From Roridomyces roridus (taxonomy: Eukaryota; Basidiomycota; Agaricomycetes; Agaricales; Mycenaceae): a stretch of 64,000 nt of DNA. The stretch spans positions 124,001 to 188,000 of the forward strand of contig JARKIF010000014.1 of NCBI GenBank assembly GCA_029378245.1. The letters run 5' to 3'. The position numbers and the translations under genes are program-made. Below, one piece after another: positions 11,969 through 25,109 of this stretch (positions within the stretch are counted from its first letter, which is position 1; each line of letters begins with the position of its first letter). The notes under the pieces are model-generated. The model saw only the letters and a list, made by a program, of their open reading frames with translations. It was not told where the DNA came from and made no database searches.

Positions 11969-13563
11969 TCAAACCGGAAACGACTGAGAACGCACAGACT
12001 GAATCCACGCCGCCGTGGCACCGGGGTACTACGCCCAAGATCAGACGAGAAATATCCTAGGACGACCACGCCTTCTTACCTCCCAAACCATGGCTCCCGC
12101 ATCTAACACAGCGGTAAGCATTCAGGGTAATAGATGCATGGAATTTACTCACTCCATCCTTGAGCTTTCGCCGTTGCCAAACACCCAGCCAAAGTCGCCG
12201 GTGCGACGTACCCATTATCCGCCTCACCCGAGGTGGCGGGCTTGCCGATGACCAGCTTGGAGAGCGGCACCCCACTGGCTGCGATTTGAAAGAGGGCCGA
12301 GTTGGGCCAGGTGCTCGACGATGAGTTCAATAAACCAGTGCAGGTAGTGTATTCTTTGGAGCCCTCTGGGAATCCATCAGAGCAGTCCCACACGAAATTT
12401 TGAACCTACGATTGTAGAACTGGCAAAGTCTGATTCGGATTGCTGACCGTCCAAAGAAGCCTCACCTGGACATTGTACCAGTCGATCAAATTCCCAACCG
12501 CAGCATCAACCGCTAAATATCCGCCGCCACCCCAGATGTTTGGGGAAAACCTGACGGGTTGGTTCCAGAGACAGGTAGAAATATTCGAACTTACCAGGGC
12601 GCAACAGCTAACAAAACAGTGAACATGATTGCTGGCACAGAATCAGCAATGACTTACGCGCATGGGTAATAATATATTGCCCTTGGGGAAGAATAGTCCG
12701 CAGCTGAGTCGTAAAGCTGATAAGCCAGTTCTAACCGTGGAATCCAGATCAGCGACCCTCAGAATCAAACACGTGACACTTAAACCACGTGACACATCGT
12801 ACTTACCTCCGCCTTGCCATCCCCAGCGTCAAATGCGTTAAAGTCCTACACTCGTCAGTCCCGGTGCAGGAATACGCAGCCAGAATGACCTCATAGTCGC
12901 AATCAATCCCATCGAACTCCCACTGAACGACGAAGTTTGCCATAGTAGTAGCCTTGATGGTAAGTAGTGTTTAATGGCTATGAAAGGGCAGCATTGGAAA
13001 GCTTGCCATCGCGACCGGATCGACCCCAGTGCTCGTTGGAACATCCGTCGACCCAAAGGCGGACACGAGAAGTTTGATTCCAGCGTTGGCGAATTGGGTC
13101 TTGACAGAACTCCGTTGCGCGGCAGTCAAAGTCGTCCATTCTTCCACCTTGAAAAAGCTACCTCCAAGTCCCCTCGTTTTTTGGGAACCATGACTCACCT
13201 TGTCCCACGCGCCTTCAACAAGCAAGAATCCCAGGATGCTAAATCACGGTCAGTGATTTGAACACGTCTCAACTGCGACGAACAAAACATTATAGCCCTA
13301 CCAAACAATCAGCATTCGCCTCCACTGTGCTGCATGTAACTCACAGTGAGAGCGGACACCGCCGGCGGCCCAGTGGTCCCAGACACATACTGATCTCCAT
13401 AGACCACCCAGTGAGGAGCAGCCGGAGTAGCTCGTGCCAATACATCACGGGCTTGTTTGTCGAGCCCATCCTCGGCGTTGGCGGGGAAAGCCTTGACGCG
13501 AGTGAGGAGAAAGAGGAGGGATATAATCGCAAGAAAGAGACGGTTGAAAACGGTCGGCGGCAT
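11969..13563 (-). CDS. Secreted glycoside hydrolase family 18 (chitinase-like) protein, copy 1
   Basis: The start at 13563 (MPPTVFNRLFLAIISLLFLL) gives a clear signal peptide. Exons follow the GH18 barrel: PHWVVYGDQY, LLVSAFGSTDVPTSTG, then WEFDGIDCDYE, which is the family's DxxDxDxE catalytic strand with the acid Glu retained, followed after an intron by DFNAFDAGDGKAE. Later exons give ALFQIAASGVPLSKLVIGKPA, QGWNAGAMVWE and, after a 51-nt intron, YPGATAAWIQSVRSQSFPV with the stop at 11969-11971. At least seven introns. It is a close paralogue, in the same order and exon pattern, of the neighbour at 14.0-15.5 kb. Likely an extracellular chitin- or N-glycan-active enzyme in wall turnover; substrate not determined. 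Confidence 0.8.
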
Positions 13564-14014
13564 CTTCAGTATCACCAGTTCAACGCTCAGACATCTTATA
13601 TCCTCACTGCTGGATAGAACTCGGAAAAAGTACAAGTATGTTGCACGATAAAGCTGTAGCAGAATGTCTACAAGGATCGTTTTGGGGCGCAATGTGATCA
13701 TGGCGATAAAACCCTTGGTCGGATAACTGGAATAGACAAGAGTGTCGCGTGCAAGATAGAGTCACGATGCAGGATCCTTATTGCTGAGAAGAACGCAGCA
13801 CATTTGCTCGTTGTTCAAAATTGGGAAGCCTACACGAGTGGGAGGCTCAAGCCGACCAGCACCTCAGGCCCGGGACTCCAGCTCCGGACTTGTTCTGGTT
13901 AGTTACGCCGTGCATTCATCCGCCGCTGGTTGAGGTTATCCGATGAAAAAAACGATGCCGTATATTCAATCCAACACAACCACTATGTACCCCAAAAAAG
14001 AACCGCATGACCCC

Positions 14015-15478
14015 TCATTGGAGTGGGAACGACCCATTCCGCACTGTACTAATCCACGCGCTCGCAGCTCCCGGGAACTCCCAAACACTAACGCCGCCCG
14101 CTGCCGAAGCATTAGATTAGAGATAAAGATGATACTGATAGAAGACGCACTCCAGCCACCATTCACGGCCGTCTTCAAGCACCCAGCAAGTGCAGCAGGC
14201 GCGATGAACCCATCAGAAGCTGCGGTACTTGTTGCCGGCTTTCCGACAACAAGCTTCGACAAGGGAACTCCATTGGCTGCGATCTGGAAGAGTGCGCTCT
14301 GAGGAAAGGTGCTGGAAGATTGGGCTGGCGAATGAGGTAAATGATCCGATTCAATAGCGGAAAGATTCGACTCACCCAAGAGTCCAGAGCATGTGACATA
14401 TTCTTTGCTGCCTTCTGTTCAAGGGGTCAGGTGGGGACTGTCTCCCGGACGATTCGGCATACGGTTGTAAAACTTTGAAACGTTAGGCGTACCGTGCCAT
14501 TTGATAGTCCGAGGCACTCACTTGAATATTATACCAGTCAATCAAATTCCCGACAACCGAATGCACTTTCAGGTAGCCTCCACCGCCCCAGATGTTGGGA
14601 GAGAACCTAATCGCTCGTGAATACACACCATCGAAGAGTTCCAGAATAGTTTACCAGGGTGCGACAGCTGGGTATCATGTCAGAAATTATCTTCCAATCA
14701 AATGAATGCCATACGAGCGTGAGTAATGATGTATTGGCCTTGCGGGAGAAGGGTGCGAAGCTGAGTGGTGAAGCTGATGATCCATGCCTGCGTTTTTTGT
14801 TGAGATGAGGAGCTAGGACGACGCTGAATATCCATACCTCGGCCTTCCCACTGCCACCGTCCAAAGAGTTGAAATCCTCATAGTCAACGTCAATCCCTTG
14901 GGAGTGTCAGCCGAAAAATTGGAACGATACCAAGATTAGCACACCGTCGAGATCGTGGTCCTTGACCCACTGAGCCATGGTGTTCGCAGTCGTGATCGGG
15001 TTTGCACCATTGGTCGTCGGCGCGTCTTCTGAACCAAAAGCCGAGACTATCAACTTGATTCCTGCTGCAGCGTATTGAGCTTTGATGGTGGATCTTTGAC
15101 TGCTTGACATGGAAGCCCATTGTTGTGCCTTGTCTTCGGCTCCGCTGACCATAAGGAACGAGATGGCACTGAGTAAAAGCTCAAAAAAGACTCGATAACA
15201 AGTAATGCACGCTTTACAAGACGTTGAAACCCTGGACGACGACTGTGAGGTTGGACACAAACGTGAAGGAGCGACAGCCTCACCGATATGGCAGAAACAG
15301 GTGGTGGCCAGGATCCAGAAGAGTCTGCGTCGCTGTATACCAAGAACTTTGGCGAAGTAGTGATGTTATGGGAGGCAGAAATTGTACATGTTGTATTCAC
15401 GGCAGCCGAGCTGGTGGGTGCGAAGTGAAGAAACATGGAGGCGATGGCGGCGAGTGTGGTCCAACGGAAGGAGATCAT
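14015..15478 (-). CDS. Secreted glycoside hydrolase family 18 (chitinase-like) protein, copy 2
   Basis: The start at 15478 gives a signal peptide (MISFRWTTLAAIASMFLHF, cleaved near SSAAVN). Further exons contain SPKFLVYSDADSSGSWPP, DKAQQWASMSSSQRS, GIKLIVSAFGSEDAPTTNG and, across an intron, DLDGIDVDYEDFNSLDGG, a complete DGxDxDxE motif. The 3' exons give ALFQIAANGVPLSKLVVGKPA, GGWTGGVSVWEFPGAAS and a stop at 14015-14017. Gene structure parallels copy 1, so the pair arose by tandem duplication. The two proteins differ through much of their length, so the duplication is much older than those at 25-32 and 50-60 kb. About 450 bp separates this stop from the start of copy 1, ample for its own promoter. 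Confidence 0.8.
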
Positions 15479-16130
15479 CTTGAAGGGTGACTTGGAAATA
15501 ATACGCCAGCCATGCGATTTCTTATACTCTGCGAGTGGGAAGGAAGAATTCCAGAAAGACTGCGGAATGGATTCAGCAGATGAAATCCCGTAAAACCAAA
15601 TCCTGATATAAAAAGAAAGAGTGGTGGATGCTGGCGAAAACGTAGTACTGTCGACGGAGTATGTGGGAAAAAATAGCCGGGAGCCAGCATTCCTCCAGAC
15701 CGAGAGCGAATAAGATCCATTTCAGAGCGCATGGATTCTCCGGACGAGGAGAGGATTCCAGCCAAAGTAGTATTGCCAATTGCCGGGCCGAGTTCGGTCA
15801 AAGTTCGCGATTCAGGTGATGCTCGAGCAAGCACATTCGTGAGCATTCGTGGTCCAATGGCATCTGACCTGGTCAGGAGATTGTACAGCGAGAAAGTGAG
15901 AACCAAAGCACATCCAGTCAATACATTGCGACTACGTGTCTTTATTTCACTTTGACAGCCAAGGGTGAGTATGAATCCGCTCAAGGAGACATTACTCGTA
16001 CTGGGCAGCCACAGAGAACGGAGTCGAGCGAATGGAAACGCCTAAGGACAAAACAAGGTGGTGGACGAGATCAAGAGTGATCAATGGCAGTGTCACCTAA
16101 TTGCTGCTCTGCACCATGTCCAACGCGTAA
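15479..16130. other. Intergenic stretch, possible decayed third GH18 leader
   Basis: No intact gene is supported. On the minus strand from about 15984 a reading frame includes VLTFSLYNLLTRSDA and NVLARASPES, loosely resembling the leader of GH18 copy 1 (ISLLFLLTRVKAF, DVLARATPAA). The rest shows no barrel motifs. It could be a relic of a third tandem copy or chance similarity. The 5' part of this stretch must hold the promoter of GH18 copy 2. Confidence 0.3.
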
Positions 16131-17138
16131 ATGTCTTCAAGCGTCGGAACTGCATTTCTCGGTGACAAAAGACGTCGTCTCCTCTCATCCTCCACGGCGT
16201 CAAATTCCACACCACCCTCATCTCCACCAGCCACCTCAATGTCTGGCGTCTTCTCTGCTCTGCCTTCCCCACCTCCAACTGCAGAGGTGCCGCCCGAAAC
16301 CGCGGCACGCGCACCCAAAAAGACAGAGGACATACCTGCCCATCCCCCGGCTGTCATCGACTCTGCTCTATCACTCGAATTACGCTTGCGCTGGCTCGAG
16401 GCCATCTTGCTTGGAGTGAAGCAGGACGCTACCAACAGAAAGGTGCCGGCACAAGGCGAGACTCACTCTCTACTCAGAGCCGCCGAGGACCTTCAAACGC
16501 GTTTGAACCGCATCGTGAATGGGAACGACGGCCTCCGGCGGTTCATGGATCAATGTATGCCATTATCTCATCTTCCGTCTCGTAGAGTTCAACGACCACA
16601 GATGACCGACATGCCCACCTTCTCACCCCCTCATTCGCGCTTTCAGAAACAACCCAAGCACCTACATTCTCCAGCATGTCCGCAAGCGAGCTCGAAGCCT
16701 TCCTGATTGAAATGGAACCCGACATCCGCGCTGCTGAGCGCGACATGCAAGAAATCGAGGTGTTGGAGGAAAGAGGCGTTACAGGGGCGGGCAAGTTGGG
16801 TGGTATGTGCATTCCCACGTACACACACGCGCCATTCTCACTCTGCGTAGACTACGAAGCTCTCCAGCCACGATTGGATGCTTTGCTCAAGGCTCACGGG
16901 GAGGATGTAGAACGCGCTGCGGCGTTGGAAAAACGCGTAGCAAGACTCATGGAGAGCCATGCTACCCAGGTCTGCCGCGTTTGCGTTTGCATTCATCTGA
17001 CACATCACCAATACTTTCCAGGTCGATGCCCTATCCGAACTCTTTGTTGCATGGGACGACACGCTAATGGACGCCGAGGATAAGATCATACGACTGGAGA
17101 AAGATCGCAACGAGAGGCAACGGTTAGGTTTGGAATAA
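16131..17138 (+). CDS. Dynactin p22/p24-like subunit (DCTN3-like)
   Basis: Four exons encode about 260 helical residues. After a Ser/Pro-rich leader comes LELRLRWLEAILLG, then HSLLRAAEDLQTRLNRIV, GLRRFMDQYD (intron near 16555), HLLTPSFAL, LEAFLIEMEPDIRAAE, DYEALQPRLDALLKAH (intron near 16804) and, after the last intron, VDALSELFVAWDDTLMDAE. The order LRWLE - coiled coil - LFVAWDDTL matches the pattern of animal DCTN3 (a shoulder subunit of dynactin, ending near KQFVQWDELL), so a role in dynein-dependent transport is likely. The family is poorly conserved and the call rests on pattern only. It converges on the sugar-alcohol dehydrogenase with 60 bp between stop codons. Confidence 0.55.
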
Positions 17139-17198
17139 TCGGTAAGCCCTGTTGCGATTCAAGTTATGATTAAATACATATTCCTTAGCCCCACTAAT

Positions 17199-18563
17199 TT
17201 AATCCTGGATCTGGACCTTGATCGCACCCTGCGCAGGGTCAGCAGCGACATGGAACGCCGAGACTGCATCTTCGAGCTTGAAGCGATGAGTGACGAGAGG
17301 CTTGACATCGATCAACCCTCCCGCGACGAGTCGGATGGCCTTGGGGTACTGGTTGGCGTAACGGTATTGGAAGCTGACGTCGATTTCGTTGGCGCTCAGG
17401 TGCATGAAAGGGAACTAATGCGCTTAGTCATGTACTTGGGCATACCAAAGGAGCTTTACTCACAACCTGTTCGTTCTTGCCCACGCCAATGATGAAAACC
17501 TTGCCGCCAAATTGCATGGACTGAGAACAAGGTCAAAAACAAGTATCATAGCCCACGCAAATCTCACATGGACAGCGGTGTGCACACTGCTCTCGACGCC
17601 AGTGCACTCCATTGCGAGCTTGAGGGCACCTCCGGCAGCTGCTTTGATTTCCTCGGCCTGTTCTTTGGGCGTAGAACCGCGTTTGATCAAGACAGTGCGC
17701 ACACCAGGAACCAACTGTTTTGCAAAGTCCAGCCGATTTTGGAAAAGGTCGGTGATGACGATGGGTTCTGCGCCTCCCGCGCGTGCGGAGAGCAGGGAGA
17801 CGAGTCCAATTGGGCCAGCGCCACTGCAAAAAGGGTCAGAACCAAGCAAAATTACCCTCCGTGGGACGGATCACACCAAATGAGAACGGGGTCTCCGAGT
17901 CTGAGGCCTGCACGCTCAATGCCAGCCAATGCGACAGCCAGGGGCTCGCACAGAGAACCTTCTTCGAAAGACACGTTATCCGGAAGACGGTGCAACCATT
18001 GAGCAGGGTGGAGATGCCAGCGAGTGAGAGTACCTGGGAAACCCCCTGTAAGAAACGGACACTCGAAGCAAGAACGGATGCAAACCGTGGAAGGGCGGGG
18101 TCGAGAAAAAGACGACGTCCGGGCACGCGTTGTACCTCCCCGTGCGGCAAGCATCGCACGACGGCTGCGAGCACGGCACACCCGCCTCGATAGCCACCCT
18201 GTCGCCAACTTTCCACTGCGTCACCCCCTCACCAACCTCGACGACCTCCCCAGCCGACTCGTGGCCCGATCCACACTCATCCGTGACCACCATCGAGTCG
18301 CCAATCCTGCCATGCTGCCAGAAGTGGACGTCGCTACCACAGATGCCCGTTGCGCGGACGTGCAGGAGGACTTGACCTGGACCGGGCTTGGGTTTTGGTT
18401 TTTCGACGAGATGAATCTCATGAGCGGGGTTATAAAAGGCGGCGATGTTGGCGGTGGGCGCAGGGGTCTCTCCAGTAGCGAGAATCCTGAAATCGGGATG
18501 CTTCAGAACCTTGAGAGGGCTGTAGATTTCTGCATTCCCGGCTTGTACAGTGGTCGTCGACAT
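17199..18563 (-). CDS. L-arabinitol 4-dehydrogenase-like zinc MDR enzyme
   Basis: A medium-chain dehydrogenase that in fungi oxidises L-arabinitol (or xylitol/sorbitol) in pentose catabolism using NAD+. Exon 1 gives [20 protein letters not shown] (catalytic-zinc Cys), [14 protein letters not shown] (catalytic His-Glu) and the structural-zinc lobe [17 protein letters not shown]. Introns near 18090 and 17875 lead to [17 protein letters not shown] and [18 protein letters not shown] (NAD-binding). The last exons give [44 protein letters not shown] and the end GAIKVQIQD, which closely follow characterised LAD1 enzymes rather than xylitol dehydrogenases. Stop at 17199-17201. An inverted repeat with a CGG-N5-CCG core lies 85-107 bp upstream of the start codon. 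Exact substrate preference is inferred. Confidence 0.82.
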
Positions 18564-18647
18564 GGTAAAGAGCAGGATAAACGTTCGGAATCGATAAACT
18601 TTCTTATGTCGCTGTCCCTATGGTCGCTGACCACAAGACCCCTTTGC

Positions 18648-18670
18648 CCGGGCCGGGAGTTCCGGCCCGG
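18648..18670. promoter_or_regulatory. 9-bp inverted repeat with CGG-N5-CCG core upstream of the L-arabinitol dehydrogenase gene
   Basis: CCGGGCCGG and CCGGCCCGG are perfect reverse complements separated by GAGTT. CGG triplets in inverted order separated by a fixed spacer are the classic half-sites of Zn(II)2Cys6 fungal regulators, which commonly control sugar catabolism. The position is 85-107 bp before the start codon at 18563 and inside the 166-bp gap to the NDR kinase gene. Function is inferred from form and place only. Confidence 0.4.
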
Positions 18671-18729
18671 CACTGCCGCTATCGGTTGGTTGATAAATTT
18701 TATTTCCGCTGAAAAATACAATATGTTTC

Positions 18730-20461
<1,732 letters not shown>

Positions 20462-20661
20462 ATCACACGCAGGTCAGAGGCAGGTATCAAGGCGCGGTGG
20501 CTGAGAGATGGAGAAGGAAGAACAGGTAGTTGCCTGTTGCTACATCAATTATTTGCATCAAGATCCCGCCTTTGCGCTCCAGCTCCTCCTCCCCCTCCTT
20601 CATCTCCTGCTCACCCACTTGCCGCTCAGCCACCCACACTCGACAAACTGCACTACACGCA

Positions 20662-22532
20662 ATGGACTTTGACTCTCTCGTCGACGATGGCCACTACCTC
20701 GGCTCGGAGCGCGTCAGAGAAGAAAATCGGGTCATCCTCGACGAGCTTGAGCGCAAAAAGAAGGCGAGAACCATGGCAGTCCCTACCGACGACAATCGCG
20801 TAAAAGCCAGGCTACGCGAAATTGGAGAACCTATCACTCTTTTTGGAGAACGGGTGTGTTCACTATATACTCGGTCTCGTTGAGAAACTCAGAGAAATGT
20901 ACAGGCTGCCGATCGACGCGACCGACTCATCTATGTGACTTCCCAAATCAATGCAGCCCGCGGGGACGATCCCATGCAGGTGGACGACGAGTCCTCGGAT
21001 GATAGCGAAGAAGAGGTCCGTCCTTTGTGTGCATCTGGGCAAGAGACCTTTTTCGAAAGTTTGGTCAGGAAGAAGAATTCTACTCCCCAGGCTCCTTGGA
21101 ACTGCTTGACGCTAGGAGACGCATAGCGGAATATTCTCTGCCCAGGTTGGATTGATTTAATCCAGTGAAACACAAGGCAAGGTGCTTACTTGTGCTGCTT
21201 TCCTTTCGGCAGAGCTCAAAACCGCGTCGCCCAACAGCGAATAGACAGCAAATCTTTGGATCTCGGCAGAATTGTGGATATCCGAAAGAAGGTTTTTGCA
21301 CAAGTCAAGGTGAGCGGTTGCTTTTTCTCGCTCGACGCCTCAGAAACATTCGGGACCAGAAATTCACGAATCTTGGCTCCCAAATTGGCGACGAGCGTCC
21401 TATATCCCAAGTCCGTTTTGCTCCGAATAACCAAGTGCTCGCCACCGGCAGCTGGTCCGGCACGGTCAAATTATGGAATGTTCCCGCGTGCACACCCATA
21501 CGTTCGTTGCGGGGTGAATCATTCATCTTCCTCCGCTCCTCTACTTCTCTAAATATGCGTATTAGGACACAGTGACCGCGTTGGCGGTGTCGCTTGGCAC
21601 CCCAAAGCCACATTGTCCCAAAGTGAAAGCGTGGTAAATCTTGCCAGTGGAGCCGGCGATTCCAATGTGCACTTGTGGGCTTTGGACAGCGACACGCCGT
21701 TGTCCGTGATGAAAGGACATCAAGACCGCGTTTGCCGTGTCGACTTCCATCCTTCGGGGAACTACGTTGCCAGTGCAAGTTTCGACACCACATGGCGCCT
21801 GTGGGATGTGAATACTTCGAAAGAGTTGTTATTACAAGAGGGACATTCCAAAGAAGTCTATGCGGTGGAGTTTCAAGACGATGGCGCGCTGGTTGCCTCG
21901 GGGTACCCATTCCGGCCTATTTTTAATTGTCGATTTTGACGAAGTCTCAGAGGTCTCGATGCCATCGGCCGGGTGTGGGATCTGCGTACAGGTAGAACCG
22001 CAATGGTCTTGGACGGACACGTTCAAGCCATCTATGCCATTGGATTCTCTCCGAACGGGTCCGTGAACGCCGCATTCCATCTTCATCATCTTACTTTGTA
22101 CACAGATACCAGATCGCCACAGGTTCCGGAGACGACACGATCAGGATATGGGACATACGCTCGCTCAAGTCTCTGTACACAGTCCCTGCGCATCTTTCCA
22201 ACGTCTCTGACGTCCGCTTCTTCCACGCTGACGATGCGTTCTTCAAGCCTGGGCCCATCTCCTCGGACGCCATGGACGAGGACCAGAGCAACGATAAAGA
22301 TGGTCCAGACTTGGCTTTGGAGGAATGGAAGTACCGATCTGGACTCTTCTTCGCGAGCGCTGGTTACGATGGGCTGGTCAAGCTCTGGAGTGCAGACGAT
22401 TGGCAGTTGCTCCGTACACTTTCCACGGATGCAGGTAAAGTCATGTCGGTCGATCTATCGAGTGATGGCAATCTACTCGCATCGGGCACGTATAATAGGA
22501 ACTTCCAGCTGTTCTCTCCCGAGGATATCTAG
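20662..22532 (+). CDS. PRP4: U4/U6 snRNP splicing factor Prp4 (PRPF4), WD40
   Basis: The start at 20662 gives [18 protein letters not shown], then [19 protein letters not shown] and TLFGE, the SFM/PRP4 domain that identifies PRPF4. An acidic linker ([13 protein letters not shown]) and [16 protein letters not shown] follow. The C-terminal half is a WD40 propeller: [83 protein letters not shown] and a last repeat ending [15 protein letters not shown] at 22532. Prp4 sits in the U4/U6.U5 tri-snRNP with Prp3 and is needed for spliceosome assembly, which suits a genome with this intron density. At least seven introns. Confidence 0.92.
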
Positions 22533-23035
22533 ACAAAAATTTCATGGCACGCGACTTGCGCGCGCGGTTGCAGGCGGTTGCTATGCGCGGAACTTGCGCG
22601 GGAAGAAGTTTTTTTTCCGGACCATCCCGCACATTTTTGAATCTCAATCGTTGTTCGATTGTTTGACAGTCAACCTCGTGGCTTGTGCAGCATTCTCAGC
22701 ACATGGCCGAGTAGAATCCCAATAAGGGTTGCGTTCCGCTCCCGCTTGATCAATAAACCGCGTCGCTTGGCCTAGACAACCTTACAACTAAGATGCGCGT
22801 CTGCCAAGATCTAGTCGGCCGGATTTTCTTTTCTTCCAAATTGCAAGTATGAGTCATCAACCAGGCACGCACCATCCACAGTCGACGCGGAAAAAACCAC
22901 CAAGTCACCAGAACCCCAAAAGCCCAAACGACTCCTTGCCAGTTTCATGCCGTTATTCTGACCCTGCGTGTGCGCCAAATCCGATTCATTATTTTTCTAC
23001 GTAGCGATTAAATTTTACAACGGGTATCGATGGTT
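22533..23035. other. Intergenic region between convergent PRP4 and SDR genes
   Basis: I see no gene in this 503-bp stretch, which lies between two convergent stop codons. It holds a GC-rich patch followed by an AT-rich part near 22985-23015 and presumably both 3' untranslated regions. No repeat or RNA gene was recognised. Confidence 0.5.
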
Positions 23036-24408
23036 TCATGTTGAGTAGGTCAGGTCTTGCGACCATTCTTGGCTAGCCTCAAGATCCGCCTTGAGGGCAG
23101 TCCATTTTGCTTGGAAGCAGCCCTGGAAGACGAATGTTAGGCCATCAGTTTGATGAGGGCGGACAACAAACCTTTGCATCCTCGCCGAAAGCAATGCGGT
23201 ATGGCGGCTTCTCCAAGTTGCTGAGCGCCCAGAACTTCTCAATGAGTTTGCCGGCGTCTTGCAGTACGGGGCTGTCGCCCTTGATCAAACCGACCGCCAG
23301 TTTGCGCACCTAGAAATGGAGGGGATCGATACATTGAGGAGCCTCGGAAGGATAGCGCATACCTGGATGGATCCCAAGTTCTCGTTACCAGCGTAAGCGG
23401 GATGCACGTCCTCGACGACGGCATTGACCACGGTCATGTTGGCTGGAGAGACATGGTCGGAACATTGACATGAAGAATATCCGATCCACTTACTCTTGAA
23501 CCAGCCAGGGCACAAGACCATAACCTTGATGTTCCATGCAGGGTCGAGCTCTTTGACCAAGGAGTCGGTGACGGCCTCCACAGCTAGACAAGATAATCAG
23601 TCAAATGATTGAAGCAGATGGTCGTCGAGTCGCACCGAATTTCCTGGGGAAAATAGTTCAACGAAAAGTTGAACGAGACAGAAGTGGAAACGCACGTAGC
23701 GGCGTAGAAGCCAGCGCCGGGAGGAGCATCGATGCCAAACATGGAACTCATGTTCATGAGGGTTCCACCGACAGGCTTGTTGACCTCGCGGAAGAACTTG
23801 ACCGCTTCCTTGGTGACATTTACCGCACCCCAGAAATTGACCTGAATGTGTGATTAAGAAGACTTGGGCATAAGGAAAGACCAGAAAATTGACCTGAGTG
23901 GGATTAAGAAGACTTGCGCATAAGAAGAGATGGATTTACCTCAAACTGATTTCGCGCCTTCTCGTCGCTGGTGCCCTCGACCTCGCCAATAATTCCATAC
24001 CCCGCGTTGTTGAAGCAAATGTCAATGCGTCCAAAGGCCTCCTTGGCAGCAGCAAAGCCAGCTTTGATATCCTCTTCTTTGGTAACGTCAAGTTTGAGAA
24101 CAATCAATTGCTCTTTGGTGTATTGAGCAGCAAGGCTGGCGATGACCTCCGGCTTGCGGAGGGTCGCAACGACCTATACGGGAATTTAGAGGGGCACGAG
24201 CTGAGACTGTAAACGATGCACCTTTTCGCCGTTAGCAAGAGCCTTCTCGGCCATGAGCAGCCCAAAGCCCTATGAATAGTTCAGAAACCGTGCAAGTCAA
24301 AGTCGGCGAAACGTCGTACGCTGCTAGCGCCAGTGACTGGAACATTGAATGAGCGACATTTCCACAAGCAAGTTTGGCCGACTTACTGAACCAAACTCGG
24401 GGGGCCAT
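23036..24408 (-). CDS. Short-chain dehydrogenase/reductase
   Basis: A classical SDR of about 290 residues assembled from about ten exons. Exons 1-3 give MAPRVWF, ITGASS and GFGLLMAEKALANG, together the TGxxxGxG cofactor motif. Then come LDVTKEEDIKAGFAAAKEAFG, IDICFNNAGYGIIGEVEG (NNAG), VNFWGAVNVT, GTLMNMSSMFG (active Ser) and FYAATKFAVEAVTDSL with the catalytic YxxxK. The Lys is encoded by an 8-nt exon at 23636-23643 flanked by two 52-nt introns. The protein ends SQEWSQDLTYST. Substrate cannot be told. One intron contains a 52-bp tandem duplication that doubles its acceptor site (23842-23896). All catalytic residues are present. Confidence 0.85.
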
Positions 24409-25037
24409 GATAGTTGAAAGAGAGAAAGAAAGGTATGTGTGTCCCAAGTGGAGGCGTATTACTTATTTATGCGACGTCCGCGCTGGTCCGGCCTCCGTGG
24501 TGATTTGAAATTCCAGGTTGCGTTGACGAAGAAACAAAACGTCGCAAAATAGACCCTATTTGACCGGAATGCTGAAAGACTTGTGCGATATCACCGGCGA
24601 AAGCCGGCAAGGCATCCAGAAGATTCTGAAGAGCGCGGGACGGTTAATCCAAGGCGATAGATGTCGGTTAGGTGTTACATTCAAATTCACCAAATGGGTA
24701 AAGGAACGTGAAGAAGAGTGGAGTGCGAAGACGTGCGAGCTGACGGGGGTCGCGGAGACCGCCTACAGGCACCAGGTAGCCAGGGTATTAGGCCAGGGTC
24801 GCCCTGGGTCGCCGCCAAGTCAGTTTGAGGTTTGACCCCATGGCAATCCCGTCATGCTGTGCTCAGGTCTATTTACAATATCCGAATCGGGAACACTGTC
24901 ACACGGTTCACACGGTTGCAACCCAACCGCATTGGCAACTCCTTCCATGTTTTATATTTTATATTTTACACCCGACTGTTATTTCAAAGTGGAGCCCTTA
25001 CCTAACGACTAAACTCCGTCCACACTCTCCCCAACGA
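24409..25037. other. Intergenic region, one unrecognised small open frame
   Basis: Between the SDR start and the duplicated DUF6534 region. A plus-strand frame at 24560-24835 reads MTGMLKDLCDITGESRQ and is 91 residues, basic and helical. I recognise no family, see no intron signals, and cannot tell whether it is expressed or a relic. The rest is AT-rich near 24945-24970 with no other feature seen. Confidence 0.35.
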
Positions 25038-25055
25038 ATATAGCGACTGTGCCTT

Positions 25056-25062
25056 TATAAAA
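25056..25062 (+). promoter_or_regulatory. TATA box of DUF6534 gene, copy A
   Basis: TATAAAA lies 48 bp before the start codon at 25110, within a block (CCTTTATAAAAGCGAG) conserved exactly at the same relative place in copy B. Conservation between the duplicates and canonical sequence support a core promoter. Confidence 0.6.
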
Positions 25063-25109
25063 GCGAGCGTCGCAGCTTGTGCTCACGTTTTCTCCCGGAA
25101 CAACTCAAA

